64,000 bases of DNA from Sphagnum compactum (lineage: Eukaryota; Bryophyta; Sphagnopsida; Sphagnales). Every line of letters begins with the position of its first letter. The first letter of the stretch is position 1. This document shows positions 37,560-49,022 of the stretch, one piece after another. The position numbers and the translations under genes were made by a program. The DNA lies in the NCBI GenBank assembly GCA_965153455.1, contig OZ234495.1, forward strand, positions 12,210,875-12,274,874. The letters run 5' to 3'. The notes beneath the pieces were generated by a model. That model did no database searches. It had not been told where the DNA came from and was given only the letters and a program-made list of their open reading frames with translations.

Positions 37560-38260
37560 TTCCAAATTGAACTTGGGGTTTTGCATTTCAAAAGATTGAT
37601 CTTAGGGTTTGGGAGTCAAGACTAGTGGTTTTCTATTTTCTAATCCAAATTCCAAAATCCAAAATTGCAAGAGTGGCGATTTAAGGATCAAACCTCAAGC
37701 TTCAAAAGTCAAGGGTTTCTTTATCTTCTAAGTTTTGAATCTTGATATTCAAAAGGGGTTTAGATTTTTAAAATTTTATGATCCAAAACCAAGAATTGCA
37801 CTTGGAAGTTAGGAATTAGGAATTTTTGATATTCAAAAAGGTTTGGGTTTTTTTAAATTTTTTAATCCAAACCCAAGAATTGCACTTGGGAATCGGGAGT
37901 TCTTGATATTCGTAAGGGGTTTGAGTTTTTTTAATTTTCTAATCCAAAATCAATATTTGCACAGTTTGGGAGTTAGGACTTCTTTATATTCATTCAGGGT
38001 TTTTTTAATTTTCTAATCCAAAATCCAAAATTGCATTTGGGAATTGGGACTTTTTGACATGCATTAGGGCTTAGGGTTATTTAATTTTTTGATCCAAAAC
38101 CCAAAATTGCATTTGGGATTCGACGAAGGCTAATATTCACTTAGGGTTTAAGGTTTTTAAAATTTTCTAAAGCAAAATTCAAAATTGTATTTGGGAGTTG
38201 GTGGTTATTTATATTCACGATGGGTTTGGGTTTTTTTTAATTTTTGATTTAGAATCTAGT
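37560..38260. repeat. Degenerate tandem array, ~73-84 bp units
   Basis: A composite unit (TTTAATTTTCTAATCCAAAA, then CCAAAATTGCATTTGGGA, then a TTGATATTCA-AGGGTTTGGG-like stretch) recurs about seven or eight times. The TTGCA anchor lies at about 37665, 37797, 37881, 37957, 38030, 38107 and, as TTGTA, 38186. Units are diverged and differ in length. The array stops shortly before the hAT transposase relic. Confidence 0.8.
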
Positions 38261-38486
38261 TACAACTTACAAGATCGCCCCTTCATAGATCCTAAAGAAC
38301 TTAAAATTCAAGCCAATATTCTCTGTTTCTTCACCCCCTTCTAATGGAATTGTCCATCAACCCTCCTTAAATCCTTAGTATCTAATAGTGCTAATGATGA
38401 TAGAAGGAAGAGGGTTGTATGTGATTCAACTATAAATAATTTTTTTTTAAAAAAAAGGAAGGTGTACAAATGAACATGCAAATTCT

Positions 38487-40558
38487 AAGATGTTTGAACC
38501 GCTCGAATACCATGGGCAAAATTGGTGTTGGATGAAAAAGGCCAAGTTAACTAGGTGCATTGCATGGTTTGTACATTTGTGGAAAGGAAATAAAAAGTTA
38601 ACCCCTAAGCTAGATAGTTTATTGAAACATCAAGGCCAGCACAAGGCGAAAAAATCCATGCCCATGGTTGATGCTAGTCAATTTTATTTCAATAAGGAAT
38701 TTGTGCATGCAAAAAATGGACGTGCTTATACGGTTGTTAACCACTCATCTATCCTAGACCGCCTCTAAGTTGAGATCCTTTTTGAACATAAGCGAAAATA
38801 CGTGCAATTTGTTATTGTTTTTCACATTCTTGCTCATGGACTTCCCATGAGCAATTTTGAATCTTTGAAAGATTTGTTTCAACTTTTAAAGGTTAATACT
38901 ATTTCTAGGAAACATTGGATTGATGGGAATGGTTGGGGGATGGTAGAAATTATGCATCACATTCTCTTGGATTCCACCAAAGCAGCTTTTGTTGTTGCTT
39001 CTTTCATGGTTGTTTTTGCCGATGAAGTTAAGACAATCAATAATACCCAATGGCTCTTTATCCACATGTATGTGATTCAACAATGGAAAAGGATTTCGAT
39101 CTTTCTTTGTGTACACATAGTGGGTATGTCAGCCACATCTAATAACATCTTTTCTTTGATGTTGAAATGTTTAGTTGAGTATGGTGGATTAGTGTTGGAA
39201 GAGCTTATTGACAAGCTAGTCAACATCAAGTGCGACGGTAGCAATGTGTTCCAGGGCCACTGTAATTCAAGGAAAAGGTTGCACCTTTTGTCACTTGGGT
39301 TCATTGTTTTGCTCATAAGATGAACCTCATCGTCATCACTTTGTCGAATGTGCCTATGGTGCATCGGCTAAAGCTCCTTTTGCAAAGTTTGTACTTTTTT
39401 TTTGCTCATAGTTTGAAGAAGTTTGCTAAATTTCAAAAGTTCACTAATTTGCTACAAACCAAAGGCAACAAACTACTCTGTAACATGAAGACCCGATGGA
39501 TCTCCATGCTTTCACAAGCAAACTGGGTAGATTTAGAATACCACCCTTTGATTCTCATGATGCATGCAAAAAGTGTGAAAAGTGATGGTGCAAGGAAAAA
39601 TTTGAACTCTCTATGTGATGTGGAGGTCATTCTAGGGCTATCTTGCATACTTCTTTTATTCGAATGAGTCCATGCATTGATTAAAATTGCATAAAACAGA
39701 GACATTTTTGTATGCAACTTTGTGGATATTATGAAAGTAGCCCATCAAAAGCTTTACCAGCTCTATTATGATATACATGGATTCTATGACCCGTATGTTA
39801 AGTTTAAAGACCCAACATTTGACAACTTCAATGCCATTGAAACCCTAACCAACAACAACTTGCCAATGAATCGGCTTTTTGACCTTAATGGTGGTGAGGA
39901 TGTTTTCCACCTTGCCTTTTTGTTTTCTAGCCATAAGTACCCTATCTACTACACTGGTGAGGATGGTTCTATAGGTTCACAAACTATCACCAAGGAGGCT
40001 TTCAGACAAGTTGTGAGCAAGGTGAAAGAAGAATGTGAAGGAATAGCCTAAGGGTTGTTGTCTAAGTTGGAAAAATGTTTCCTAGAATATGAGCTGATGA
40101 TTGCTCTAGGTGTCATCTTCCCCCAGTTTTGGACCAAAAACATTATCGAAGCAAAAATTATTTTTTATTTTCACATGAATGTTTTGAAGGCCATTTGTTG
40201 TGTGCCTCACGAGCTGAATGAGAATGGGAAAATTGTACTTGCATTATTTTTCATTCATGACTTGGATTTGCAATCATCCCATTTCAAAGTGACTATGATG
40301 CACAACTCCAAGGCCGTCTTGCGAAAGGAAAGTAGCCTGAATCCTATGACCAGACTTTGGTTCAAGATCATCATAAATCCCATCCTCAACCATAAGCTCT
40401 TGAAATTCATGAAACTTGCAAAAATTGATGTTGTCCAAGTTGAGGATGAACACACTTTCAACATCGTGAGCTTCATGAAGAATAGGTTGCGGAATCGGTT
40501 GAACACTCACATGAATCTCAACACCTATTTTTTCAGTCAGTGGTTTTTTACTTTGTAG
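38487..40558 (+). mobile_element. hAT-superfamily transposase pseudogene
   Basis: Nearly the whole interval reads as one transposase with few breaks. An N-terminal part has FYFNKEFVHAKNGRAY. It is followed by FHILAHGLPM, KHWIDGNGWGMVEIMHHI, ADEVKTINN (acidic catalytic-type segment) and VHCFAHKMNL. Next come VHRLKLLLQSLY-FFAHS and LLQTKGNKLLCNMKTRWISM, a hallmark of hAT proteins. Beyond lie VCNFVDIMK and YDPYVKFKD. Breaks seen: an in-frame stop at 38766, one frameshift between about 39260 and 39320, stops near 39665, 39692 and 40049, and the end at 40556. No BED zinc finger, terminal inverted repeats or 8-bp target duplications were found, and the C-terminal dimerisation part is weak. The small number of lesions over 2 kb points to fairly recent death. 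Confidence 0.85.
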
Positions 40559-41899
40559 AGTTTTCCTTATGATCAAGCCATTGCCAAATGGCAAGGCAAA
40601 ATTCATTACTATGCAAATGTGTAGATGTAGCTTGCTTTTGGAAGTTAATTACTCAGTTTTTTTGGAGGATTTGTGGGCTGTAAAAAAAAATCCTATTATT
40701 TTGAAATAATTTGTAGGGTACTTGGTGTTGTGTAGGTTTTCCAACTCAAATGGATTAACTGTGAAATATATCTTCTACACATGGTTAACATAGTCGGTTC
40801 ATTATCTATCTACTTTCCACAAATTTCCCAGACTGCACAATGAACATATGTGACGAATTTCTGAACTAATTTGTGAAATAGGGTGAAATATGTACGGGTC
40901 ATACAAAGCCAACAAATCCACTTTCTTCCTCATGAGATTGTAGAGAAGTGTATATTTCTTGTCCTTTGTAGAATATTTGAATAGTCCTATGGTCTTTTAT
41001 GAAACTTTGTCGCATGTAAGTTGTCACTCATGTAAAGCATGTCTCTATGCATTTGATTGTGAACTCAACATGTGTTTCTTTCCTTTCTTGCACATTCATT
41101 GGCAATGCGTGGATGCATATTCATTTCCCTTTAGCAATAACTTGATCATCAAATACATATTTGTGGCAATGCAAATGTCGCCACTATGTTCAAGCACATT
41201 TTGAGTTGTCACCACTTTGTAAACACTTGCAAATTACAACTCGTTATCATGGCCACTCGCCAAAAACCAAAATCGCCATGTCACCTCCACCTCACATAAA
41301 ATTTTAACCACCTAGGTTGTTTCATACATGAGATGTGTAGCCACATTAGCAGCCAGGAATACTTGAAAAAACAATCCCTGATCTCCATGTCAAATATGAC
41401 ACCAATTAGCACAATGTGCATTCAACACTCTAAATCTTATTTGATGCATGAACTCACCTTGGTTGCAAATGTGTATGTTAAGGGAACACTTTATTCATTC
41501 AACAACATCAATTTCCCTTTCATATTCATTCAACATGTTTTAAGAAAATGTCGATGAAACATGTGGAATGAAAACCATCCCTTTGTGTACATATTCAATT
41601 TCTTTGTTCTATCCAGTCATTGACATGCATTTTGGTAGGCACAACAAAACAAGCAACCCATGTACTGACTAAAAACTCTACTTTTGATGCTCTCAATGTT
41701 AGTTTTAATGTGAATCGAAGATTAATAAGGGCACTTGAAATGTGAATTGACAATCAAAAATCGATTATGCTTTGAAACTGGCCCTAAACACAATATCCTT
41801 GCCTTCCTAGGCAAGACCAATAAGTGATTGAAGAATTCTTGCTAATCAAATGAGCCCTTGGATGAACCAGCACCCACACTAATACCATGATAAAAACAA
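40559..41899. other. AT-rich region 3' of the hAT relic
   Basis: No recognisable gene. Short ORFs such as 40959-41204 and 41333-41557 (plus) match nothing known to me. Part of this may be the non-coding end of the hAT element. Confidence 0.5.
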
Positions 41900-42202
41900 G
41901 GGGTGTGTCACACAGTGGCCTTGCCATTTGCATTAAAAAGTATCTTAAAGGCAATTTTAGACGAATTATGGAAACTCAAATATTTCACCATGCAAAAATA
42001 TAATCTTCAAAAAATCCTCTAAAAGAAACCAAAATCCTTCAAGATATTATAACTCTATAACTATTAATCTCAAGTTTCAACACAAGCCAAAATATCATCT
42101 TTTGAAAATCCTCATAAAAAAATAGACCTATTATTATTACCTAGGGGCCAAAATCCCTTAAGCTACTATACTCTATAATAAATCTAAACACAATATCCTT
42201 GC
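41900..42202. repeat. Dispersed repeat, copy 1 (direct partner at 62752-63076)
   Basis: The unit starts GGGGTGTGTCACACAGTGGC and ends AAACACAATATCCTTGC. It is collinear with the copy about 20.9 kb away, sharing blocks such as TATGGAAACTCAAATATTTC, AAGAAACCAAAATCCTTCAA and CCCTTAAGCTACTATACTCT. It is non-coding, with no clear terminal inverted repeats, so the class of element is unknown. Confidence 0.92.
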
Positions 42203-43030
42203 CTTGATAGCCAAGGCCAAAAAACTAGCAAATTTTTTTTTTTTTTTTTTTTTAACTTGCTTCTAAAAACATTATAAATATGCCATGCTTTAACTAAATC
42301 AGGGTCTGAGAGGTTAAATCTAACATATTCCTGGAACAGGCTCGGACCCGAGGATATTGTTGTGGGACCGGCGGGTAAAAAGTCGATCCGAGCCTCATCC
42401 AGAGAGCTCATTGTCATTTGTCGCGCGCGGGTGCACATTTCTGACGTGTTTGCAACCCAGTCGCGCCCGCACTCTCGCGGGACGACTCCACTGGTCGCGC
42501 CGATTTGTTGCTGCGTCCGGAAGGAATCATCGGATAATAATTTGTACGCCGTTTGCTTCCTTCTCTTATGTCAAATGGATGCTAAGTTGCTGCGATGCTG
42601 ATGATGATGATGAAGATGATGATTGTTTTGATTCCTTGTTGCCGTGTGTCGTTGTCAGTGATTTCCGTTGTCGTTTAAGGAGGAGGAGGAGAAGAAGCTC
42701 GACTCTGTTTTGCCGGACAACAGGAGGAGGAGGAGAGAATCCAGTTTGCTGGGCCAAAACCGTTTTGCTCAGCCAAACCGGCATGTTTTAAGAGCAGCCT
42801 TGACAATAGTCTGACATTTTTATTTCTTTGGCATCTTCATCTTCCAAGATCTGGCGTGGATTTGTTTTTCCTATGTTATTATTTGTCTTGGTAAGGTTTT
42901 GAGTTTTCCAGACAGGGGAGAGAAGTAAGGGAGATTTCAGGAGATCAAAGAAAGGAAAGGAATCCGTTAAAGATTTGGGTTGCACAAGAACGCGAAGGAA
43001 GAAGAAGAAGGGACGAAGAGTTTGAACAAG
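42203..43030 (+). promoter_or_regulatory. Region upstream of the RIQ/DUF1118 gene
   Basis: After a poly-T run at about 42233-42254 the GC content rises sharply near 42350, marking the gene island. A (GAT)n tract lies at about 42600-42620, a GGAGGAGGAGG tract near 42678, and a GAA-rich leader at 42994-43010, just 20 bp before the start codon. Short overlapping ORFs in both directions are not credible genes. No TATA box can be placed with certainty. Confidence 0.5.
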
Positions 43031-44411
43031 ATGGCGGAAGGCATATGTGCGGCTAGCATGCGTGGAGCATCGACACTACTGTCTAGCTCGAGATCAATGC
43101 GGGGGGGAACGGCCGTGCAATTTCATTCAACAGGCCTCCGGCTTCCAACGGCTGCACCATTGAGGACGAGTGTGAGAGCTGCGACGCAATCCACTGGCCC
43201 AGGCGGCTCCGGCACTCGCTACATTGGTGGCAAAAGGGTATGCATATGATGTTTGTGGCCCTTTTCCCCGTTATCTGCGTCCTCCTGTCATGTTTCAAAT
43301 TTTCTCAGACGGCAGCATACTCAGTTATTTTGCTCAATTGATGCCGGTTTTGCCTGTTGGCAGGAAGTTCTATCCTTCTGCTTGTCTTGCATAGTTCTTT
43401 GTCAGGCATCAACACAGTAGGGTTCAAATTTGTTCACACAATTGGGAATATCGTGGTTCCATGCATCACATGGTTCTGGAAGTTGGCATTACAAGCTATC
43501 TTAGGTATGCATCACATTGGTGCATCTAAACAGCTAGGACTAAACTATTAGCTAACATTGACACAATAGAATGGAAAGGACAAATCTGTGACCCAATGAT
43601 GTTTGCAATTGAGCATCTGATAAATCATGAAAAGAAACTCAGTAGTATGCAGGCCCTCCACCTTAGAGCTGGAGCTTGGATAGTAGAACTTGCAGAAGTT
43701 CTCTTTAGGCATGACAGAACAGACCAAACTTGGCCCTTCAGAGTTTGCCCTGAGCTAGCCCTTCATTATACCAGTGATATAAACAATGTAAAACTCCATG
43801 TTCTCGATTTCACATGTCTCTAATTTTTTTTTTCTGGCAGCTGCTCAGAAATTGAGTTCAGGTGATTGAGAACAATTTGGAACTTTGCATAAGGTTTTAG
43901 TTTTTCCAGCCTGCGCTTTGGAGGATGTTGCTTAATAATGTATTTTTGGTTTTGTTTTTGGTTGTCTTCAAAACTACAATAGGTGAAGGTGATCCAGGAT
44001 GGTGACAAATCTGCAAAAGTTCGTGATAAGGTTTTAGAGCAACCAGAAGCTATAAAACTGTTGTCACGAGTGGAGCAATTGCGCTTGCTTTCAAAGGCAG
44101 AGAAAGCAGGCCTTCTCTCCACTGCAGAGAATTTGGGTCTGTCTCTTTCATCTATCGAGAAGTTGGGCCTTCTGTCAAAGGCTGAAGACTTGGGGGTGCT
44201 GTCAGCTGCCACTAATCGTAACACACCTGGAGCCCTTTTGACAACTGCATTACTCCTCTTGGTCTTAGGACCAGCTTTTGTGTATCTGATCCCGGAAGAT
44301 TCTACTCCCTTGGTGGTGCTGCAAATTCTTGTTGCTGCTCTTTCTGTCCTTGGAGGATCAGCTGCTTTTGCTGCTTCAAGTTTTGTTTCAACTTTGCAGA
44401 GGCCAGAATAG
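43031..44411 (+). CDS. RIQ: RIQ/DUF1118 thylakoid membrane protein
   Basis: RIQ proteins sit in grana thylakoids and affect LHCII organisation, non-photochemical quenching and state transitions in Arabidopsis. Two exons, 43031-43237 and 43983-44411, join in phase 0 across a 744-nt GT-AG intron and encode 211 residues. The start is the first in-frame ATG. Residues 1 to about 60 are Ser/Arg/Ala-rich with few acidic residues, as in a chloroplast transit peptide. The mature part has repeated helical units: [40 protein letters not shown] and [11 protein letters not shown], matching the family hallmark [17 protein letters not shown]. Two hydrophobic helices follow ([20 protein letters not shown] and [20 protein letters not shown]). 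RIQ1 and RIQ2 cannot be told apart here, and the gene may represent the ancestral single form. Confidence 0.93.
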
Positions 44412-45087
44412 AGGTTTCTTCTAGTATTAGGTTATAGTGCTCTTTGGTGCACAGGATGGAGTTGTTGGTGATTGGATGCATGGCTTTTCCCCTTTATTGT
44501 GTATATACACATACAATGAAAGAGCTTGTGTTGATTCATTTTCATTTTCTGTCAGGTCTCCAATTTATCTGAGTATCCTGATTCAATTAGAATATTCAAG
44601 AAATGACCTATGTCCAAGGTTGAAACTTTACTTCCAGGTGAGAGCACCTCCTGCTTCTCTGTGTCTCATGCCCTTGAGTAGCCTGACTCTGAGATTACTT
44701 GGATTCATTGGCTCTACAGAACCACAGAAACAGTGGTGTTCAGTTAGCAGCCATTGACTACTGGAGTTAGTGCAGACCGAGTGCAATAAGTTGAGACATG
44801 GTTGTACATTTATTTTCAGCAAAAAATAGCACATTCTCTATTTCTGCTGCAGGTTATTGGCAGCGAAGCAAGTGTTGAGGTTTTCACAACATCAAGACCA
44901 AGTGAATGCGGATGCAGTATTACCTGGTACAAAACACATCCTTTCACCATGTCCAGTGTGAAATTTGTTACATAGTTGTGGAATTCTCAACACAAATAGA
45001 GGTTGGGAGCATCACTGTGTATGTCGGTAAACTGTAACTTTGTTGGCTACAAGCATCCCATCTTTGATGAACTTATTGGATACAATA
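44412..45087 (+). other. Probable 3' UTR and flank of the RIQ gene
   Basis: Moderate-GC sequence without a credible ORF, followed by the MITE at 45088. No poly(A) signal could be fixed with certainty. Confidence 0.4.
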
Positions 45088-45478
45088 GAGATATCCGTAA
45101 AGTCAGGAAAAGACAGTACCAGTAACCTGAGCTTGGTGATACACAGGATGAGATTAACCTGCAAAAAAGTACATTAGCATTCAATAGGGGGTGAAACTCA
45201 GAAAACCATCAATTTTGATGGTTTTTGAGTTTCACCCTGTCTTTCTTTTTTCCTGAGTGACTCCACTGACGCTACATAGATTTTCACTGCTCCTACCTGT
45301 ACAGCTACTATAATTCCTCTCGAACCTTTTGCGTTAAATGCTGAGATTCAGCATTTCGAACTGAGTTTCAGCATTTCATACTGAGATTTAATAAAATTTC
45401 CTTACTTTATGGATATCACTAAAAGAGGGGTTAGGGATGAAAGGAGGCCCAAAGACAGGGTGACTTTACAGATATCTC
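45088..45478. mobile_element. MITE copy 2 (TA target site, 20-bp terminal inverted repeats)
   Basis: The left end GAGATATCCGTAAAGTCA pairs with the right end, whose reverse complement is GAGATATCTGTAAAGTCA: one mismatch in 18. TA dinucleotides flank both ends (45086-45087 and 45479-45480). The 391-bp body also holds a nearly perfect internal stem at about 45189-45237, pairing GGGTGAAACTCAGAAAACCA with TGGTTTTTGAGTTTCACCC. It is homologous along its length to 32635-33039 but keeps its ends better, so it is the better reference for the family. No transposase is encoded. Confidence 0.9.
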
Positions 45479-47089
45479 TAATGTACGAGAAAATTCAGGC
45501 TGCAATTTTCGTGATGAATTGGTTTCCTACAAGCAAGTAATCATTGAAATTTCCTGATGTTCAAGGTCTTCAAGTTGGGGTTGTTGAGTTTCTAAGTGCC
45601 TGTTGTCTTTGTTGTTGTCTTCTGGAATCTCTTCTTCCCTCCAGTGTGCTCTCCACAAATCAAGGTTAGTGCACATCACTCCTGATCTGAAATTGAGGTT
45701 CAGTTTGTGGAGCTTCAAGAACTCAGAGAAATTTGGTACTGGTTTCCATATGTCCCAACAAAAGCCTAGAGAGGCTCAGCTCAGGCGGATGCCAATGGCA
45801 TATGATATCTGCATAACATACAGATGTGCAAGTCCTGCAGCCTTAGAACACAAACTAAGTTCATTAATGATCCATACCCATCAAGGCACTAACTTGATCT
45901 CATCTCATAGCTAGCATAGGTAGATGCAAAAAATATTATTTTTTGAAAATACTTAGCTACATAGGGGAATACACTTCAGAAACCTAATTTTGGTATCTAT
46001 AAACAATATGACAATGTCTATTTACATTTCAAGAACAACCTTGAGCTCAATCAAAAGAACCATTCCTCTAGCATAAAGTACCACTGCATTTTTTTCTTTT
46101 GTATATTTTGATCTCTCGCTAGGGCGAAGAAATCTTGTTCATTAATGTTGTAATGATGTTGCAAGAACAATAATTTACACAATTTGAAAAGTAGTTTTCA
46201 GCTTGTCAGAGTAACTATTATTGGGTGAAAGTTATTCATTAGTCTATTCCTCTTCACGATCCTTTTGCAATGTCGGTATCATGACAATGCTTTACATAGG
46301 TAAAGATCTGCTAATTTCTCTTCTCTCATTAAAAAAAAACTGAAACGTTGAGAGGAAAACAAAACATCAACTCAATGGAGTTGTGAATTCCTTCTCACTT
46401 AGCAAAAGAAAATGGAAAAACATTATTCTGAAAAAATTCAGTTATAAGTGAATACATCTTTTTATGCTTTGTCTATGTGGAAGCATACTCTTAGGGTGTG
46501 ATGAAGTTCAAACACTCGACCTGGTGTGAATAGGAAACATATTTTGTCAAGTTACTTCCTTTTATGGTGCTTTTATGGTGTATTGACCATACATAGGTTG
46601 TGTGAATAGGACACCATATTTTATGCAACGTGAGGGACGTATAACATTGGGTGTGTAAAGGAAGACAGGTGTCAATTTTACCCGGTTCCCTGTGTGGAAG
46701 CGGCCTAGTTAGGCACTATTGACACCACGTAGTGTGAATAGGGTAAGGGAATTGGCAATAGCGATGATTCTACGAATCATGGACGTCGAAAAGTCCAAGC
46801 CCTAAAAGTTGGAACCCTAAAATTTCGATGGCAGAGAACGAACGAAGGACACGGTCGCGGGGGAGGATGTGCGATTGCGTTTGATGCGTCTGGGAGGTCC
46901 CGGTCTGTTCAAATTCTCACAAAATAATTCGGTAGCGGTAATTGCAGACGAGTTGTTTGGATTCGCCATGGCTGGTTGTAGCAGCTGAAAAGATAGCAGA
47001 AGTGGAGTTTCAGATTTTGAGCTATTTTTGGAGCTTTGGCAGGTCAGTGAACATAGCAGAGAGAGAGAGAGAGAGAGAGAGAGGATTCG
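45479..47089. promoter_or_regulatory. Intergenic region and MSP1 leader
   Basis: No gene was recognised; the ORF at 45603-45914 has no known product. GTGTGAATAGG occurs three times (about 46528, 46598, 46729), perhaps from another eroded element. A (GA)n tract at 47057-47082 lies 8 bp upstream of the MSP1 start codon and would be in its 5' UTR. Confidence 0.5.
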
Positions 47090-49022
47090 ATGGGGGCAGG
47101 AAGTAGAGCCACGTCGGTGGGTCAGGAGCTTTTGCTATATGCAGTGAGCGCTGCAATAAGTTGCCTCATCTTGGTGGTTGGCTTTAAGTATCTGGATCCG
47201 AATTTTGCACAGTCGAAGAAGGCAGCGGAGCGCAAGAAGGAGATTGCCAAGCGACTTGGGCGACCTCTCATACAGACAAATACTTATGAGGTTTGATTTT
47301 GTTGCTTTTTTCTCACAAGGGAGGGGAATTCTTCAGGTGAGTTCGTGAGTTCGTGAGTTAGCTGTGAGAGAAAAACCTAATTCACTTCAAGTCTAAGAGA
47401 TATGGTGGTTCTCAAGCCCCTGATTGGTTTGCAAAGGCCATGAGTGCTCCAGAGCTTATTCTGTTCAGAGAAAGAAGCGTGTGTTTCTTGCAACCCCCTC
47501 ACATGCCCACCAGCATATGTCTGGAATGAGGAAGCCGTTTTTTTTGTGTCTTGGGGATCTGTACATGAACAGTTATAAGTTGTGGAATTAGGGTATGGTA
47601 ATGGTTTTGTAATCAGGACAGCTGAATTCAGGAGAAGAAAGGAACTGAGCAAGACTTAAGGGGAATATGATTGTGAACACGTTTTGTGCAGGATATGATA
47701 GCATGTGATGTGATCAATCCTCAAGACATTGATGTTACGTTTGATTCAATTGGTGGCCTTGATGCTGTCAAACAAGATCTTAAGGAATTAGTCATACTGC
47801 CACTGCAACGGCCTGATCTTTTTGCGCATGGTAAGCTGCTGCGGCCACAGAAGGGTGTTCTGCTGTTTGGACCCCCTGGAACAGGAAAGACATTGCTTGC
47901 CAAGGCCATAGCTAAGGAGTCAAGTGCAGTCTTCATCAATGTTAAGACGTCAACATTGATGAGCAAATGGTTTGGTGATGCGCAAAAACTGGGTATGACC
48001 TCCATCTCTTCAATCAGTTGCATCTCTTTCAATGTCCAAGTGCTCAATTTCATGAACATATGTGTGTATTGCTATCCATTTGTTTTCAACCCTGAGCTTT
48101 TGGCATTGTCTTTTTCTTTTGCAGTTACTGCAGTTTTTACTCTTGCAGACAAACTGCAACCTGCAATCATTTTTGTTGATGAGGTAGACAGCTTTCTGGG
48201 TCAGCGCAGGGTTGCTGAGCATGAGGCACTCACTAACATGAAGACAGAGTTTATGGCTCTCTGGGATGGTTTTACCACAGACCGTAAGTTCTTCCCTTCA
48301 TCTTTTCTCCTCCATTATCTTCCAGGTTGAATACACATGTAGCTGAGTGTTAACCTAGGACACAAATTCTCTTTTTGAATTCAGAGGATGCACGGGTGAT
48401 GGTATTGGCTGCAACAAATAGGCCCTGGGAGCTCGATGAAGCAATACTGCGGCGTCTGCCACGGGCATTTGAGGTTGGCATGCCTGACAGGCAGCAGCGG
48501 GCTAGCATATTGAAGGTCATTCTCAAGGATGAGGATGTGGCTGAGAATCTGGATATTGACCGGCTTGCAAGCCTCTGTGAAGGTTACAGTGGTTCTGATT
48601 TGACCGACCTTTGCAAGCAAGCTGCATATCTACCTATCCGTGATCTCTTGGATGAGGAAAAGTTACTTCCCGAGGGCTTTATTACTGCAAAGGTGAGTTT
48701 CCAACCTATTGTTTCCTATTTGCTTTATCATACATCATCAATCGGTGTAGGTTAACTGTGCAGACAGCTCACATTGGATTGCATGTTCTCAAAACAGTCC
48801 CCGAGGAAGCTTGAGCAATCAGACTTTGAAAGTGTGTTGGCCATATCACGGACGACAAAGACTGCTGCATATGAGTACCAGTATACACGGAGGAATGCTG
48901 TAGAGAGCTCACAATCAAGGCTTCAAGGGAATATTAGTGAAGAGTTTTCAGTGACAGATTTGTTGAAGTTACTGGCTACATTTGGCAGTAACAATAACTT
49001 GCATGTCAACCGAGACCCCTGA
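47090..49022 (+). CDS. MSP1: MSP1/ATAD1-type membrane-anchored AAA ATPase
   Basis: MSP1/ATAD1 proteins pull mislocalised tail-anchored proteins out of the mitochondrial outer membrane and peroxisomes. Five exons join in phase with GT-AG introns: 47090-47290, 47692-47992, 48125-48283, 48385-48692 and 48798-49022. They encode 397 residues, close to the roughly 400 of Arabidopsis homologues. An N-terminal membrane helix (LLLYAVSAAISCLILVVGF, about residues 15-33) is followed by a basic linker. The AAA core starts with TFDSIGGLD. It has Walker A GPPGTGKT (127-134), the pore-loop region KWFGDAQKL, Walker B IIFVDE (182-187), sensor-1 Asn232 in AATNRP, and LRRLPRAF with likely arginine fingers. GYSGSDLTDLCKQAA follows. 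All catalytic residues are present. The last exon gives a Ser/Thr-richer tail (SVTDLLKLLATFG) beyond the usual LEKVLATSRKT-like segment. The start of exon 5 is the least certain boundary. Confidence 0.95.
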
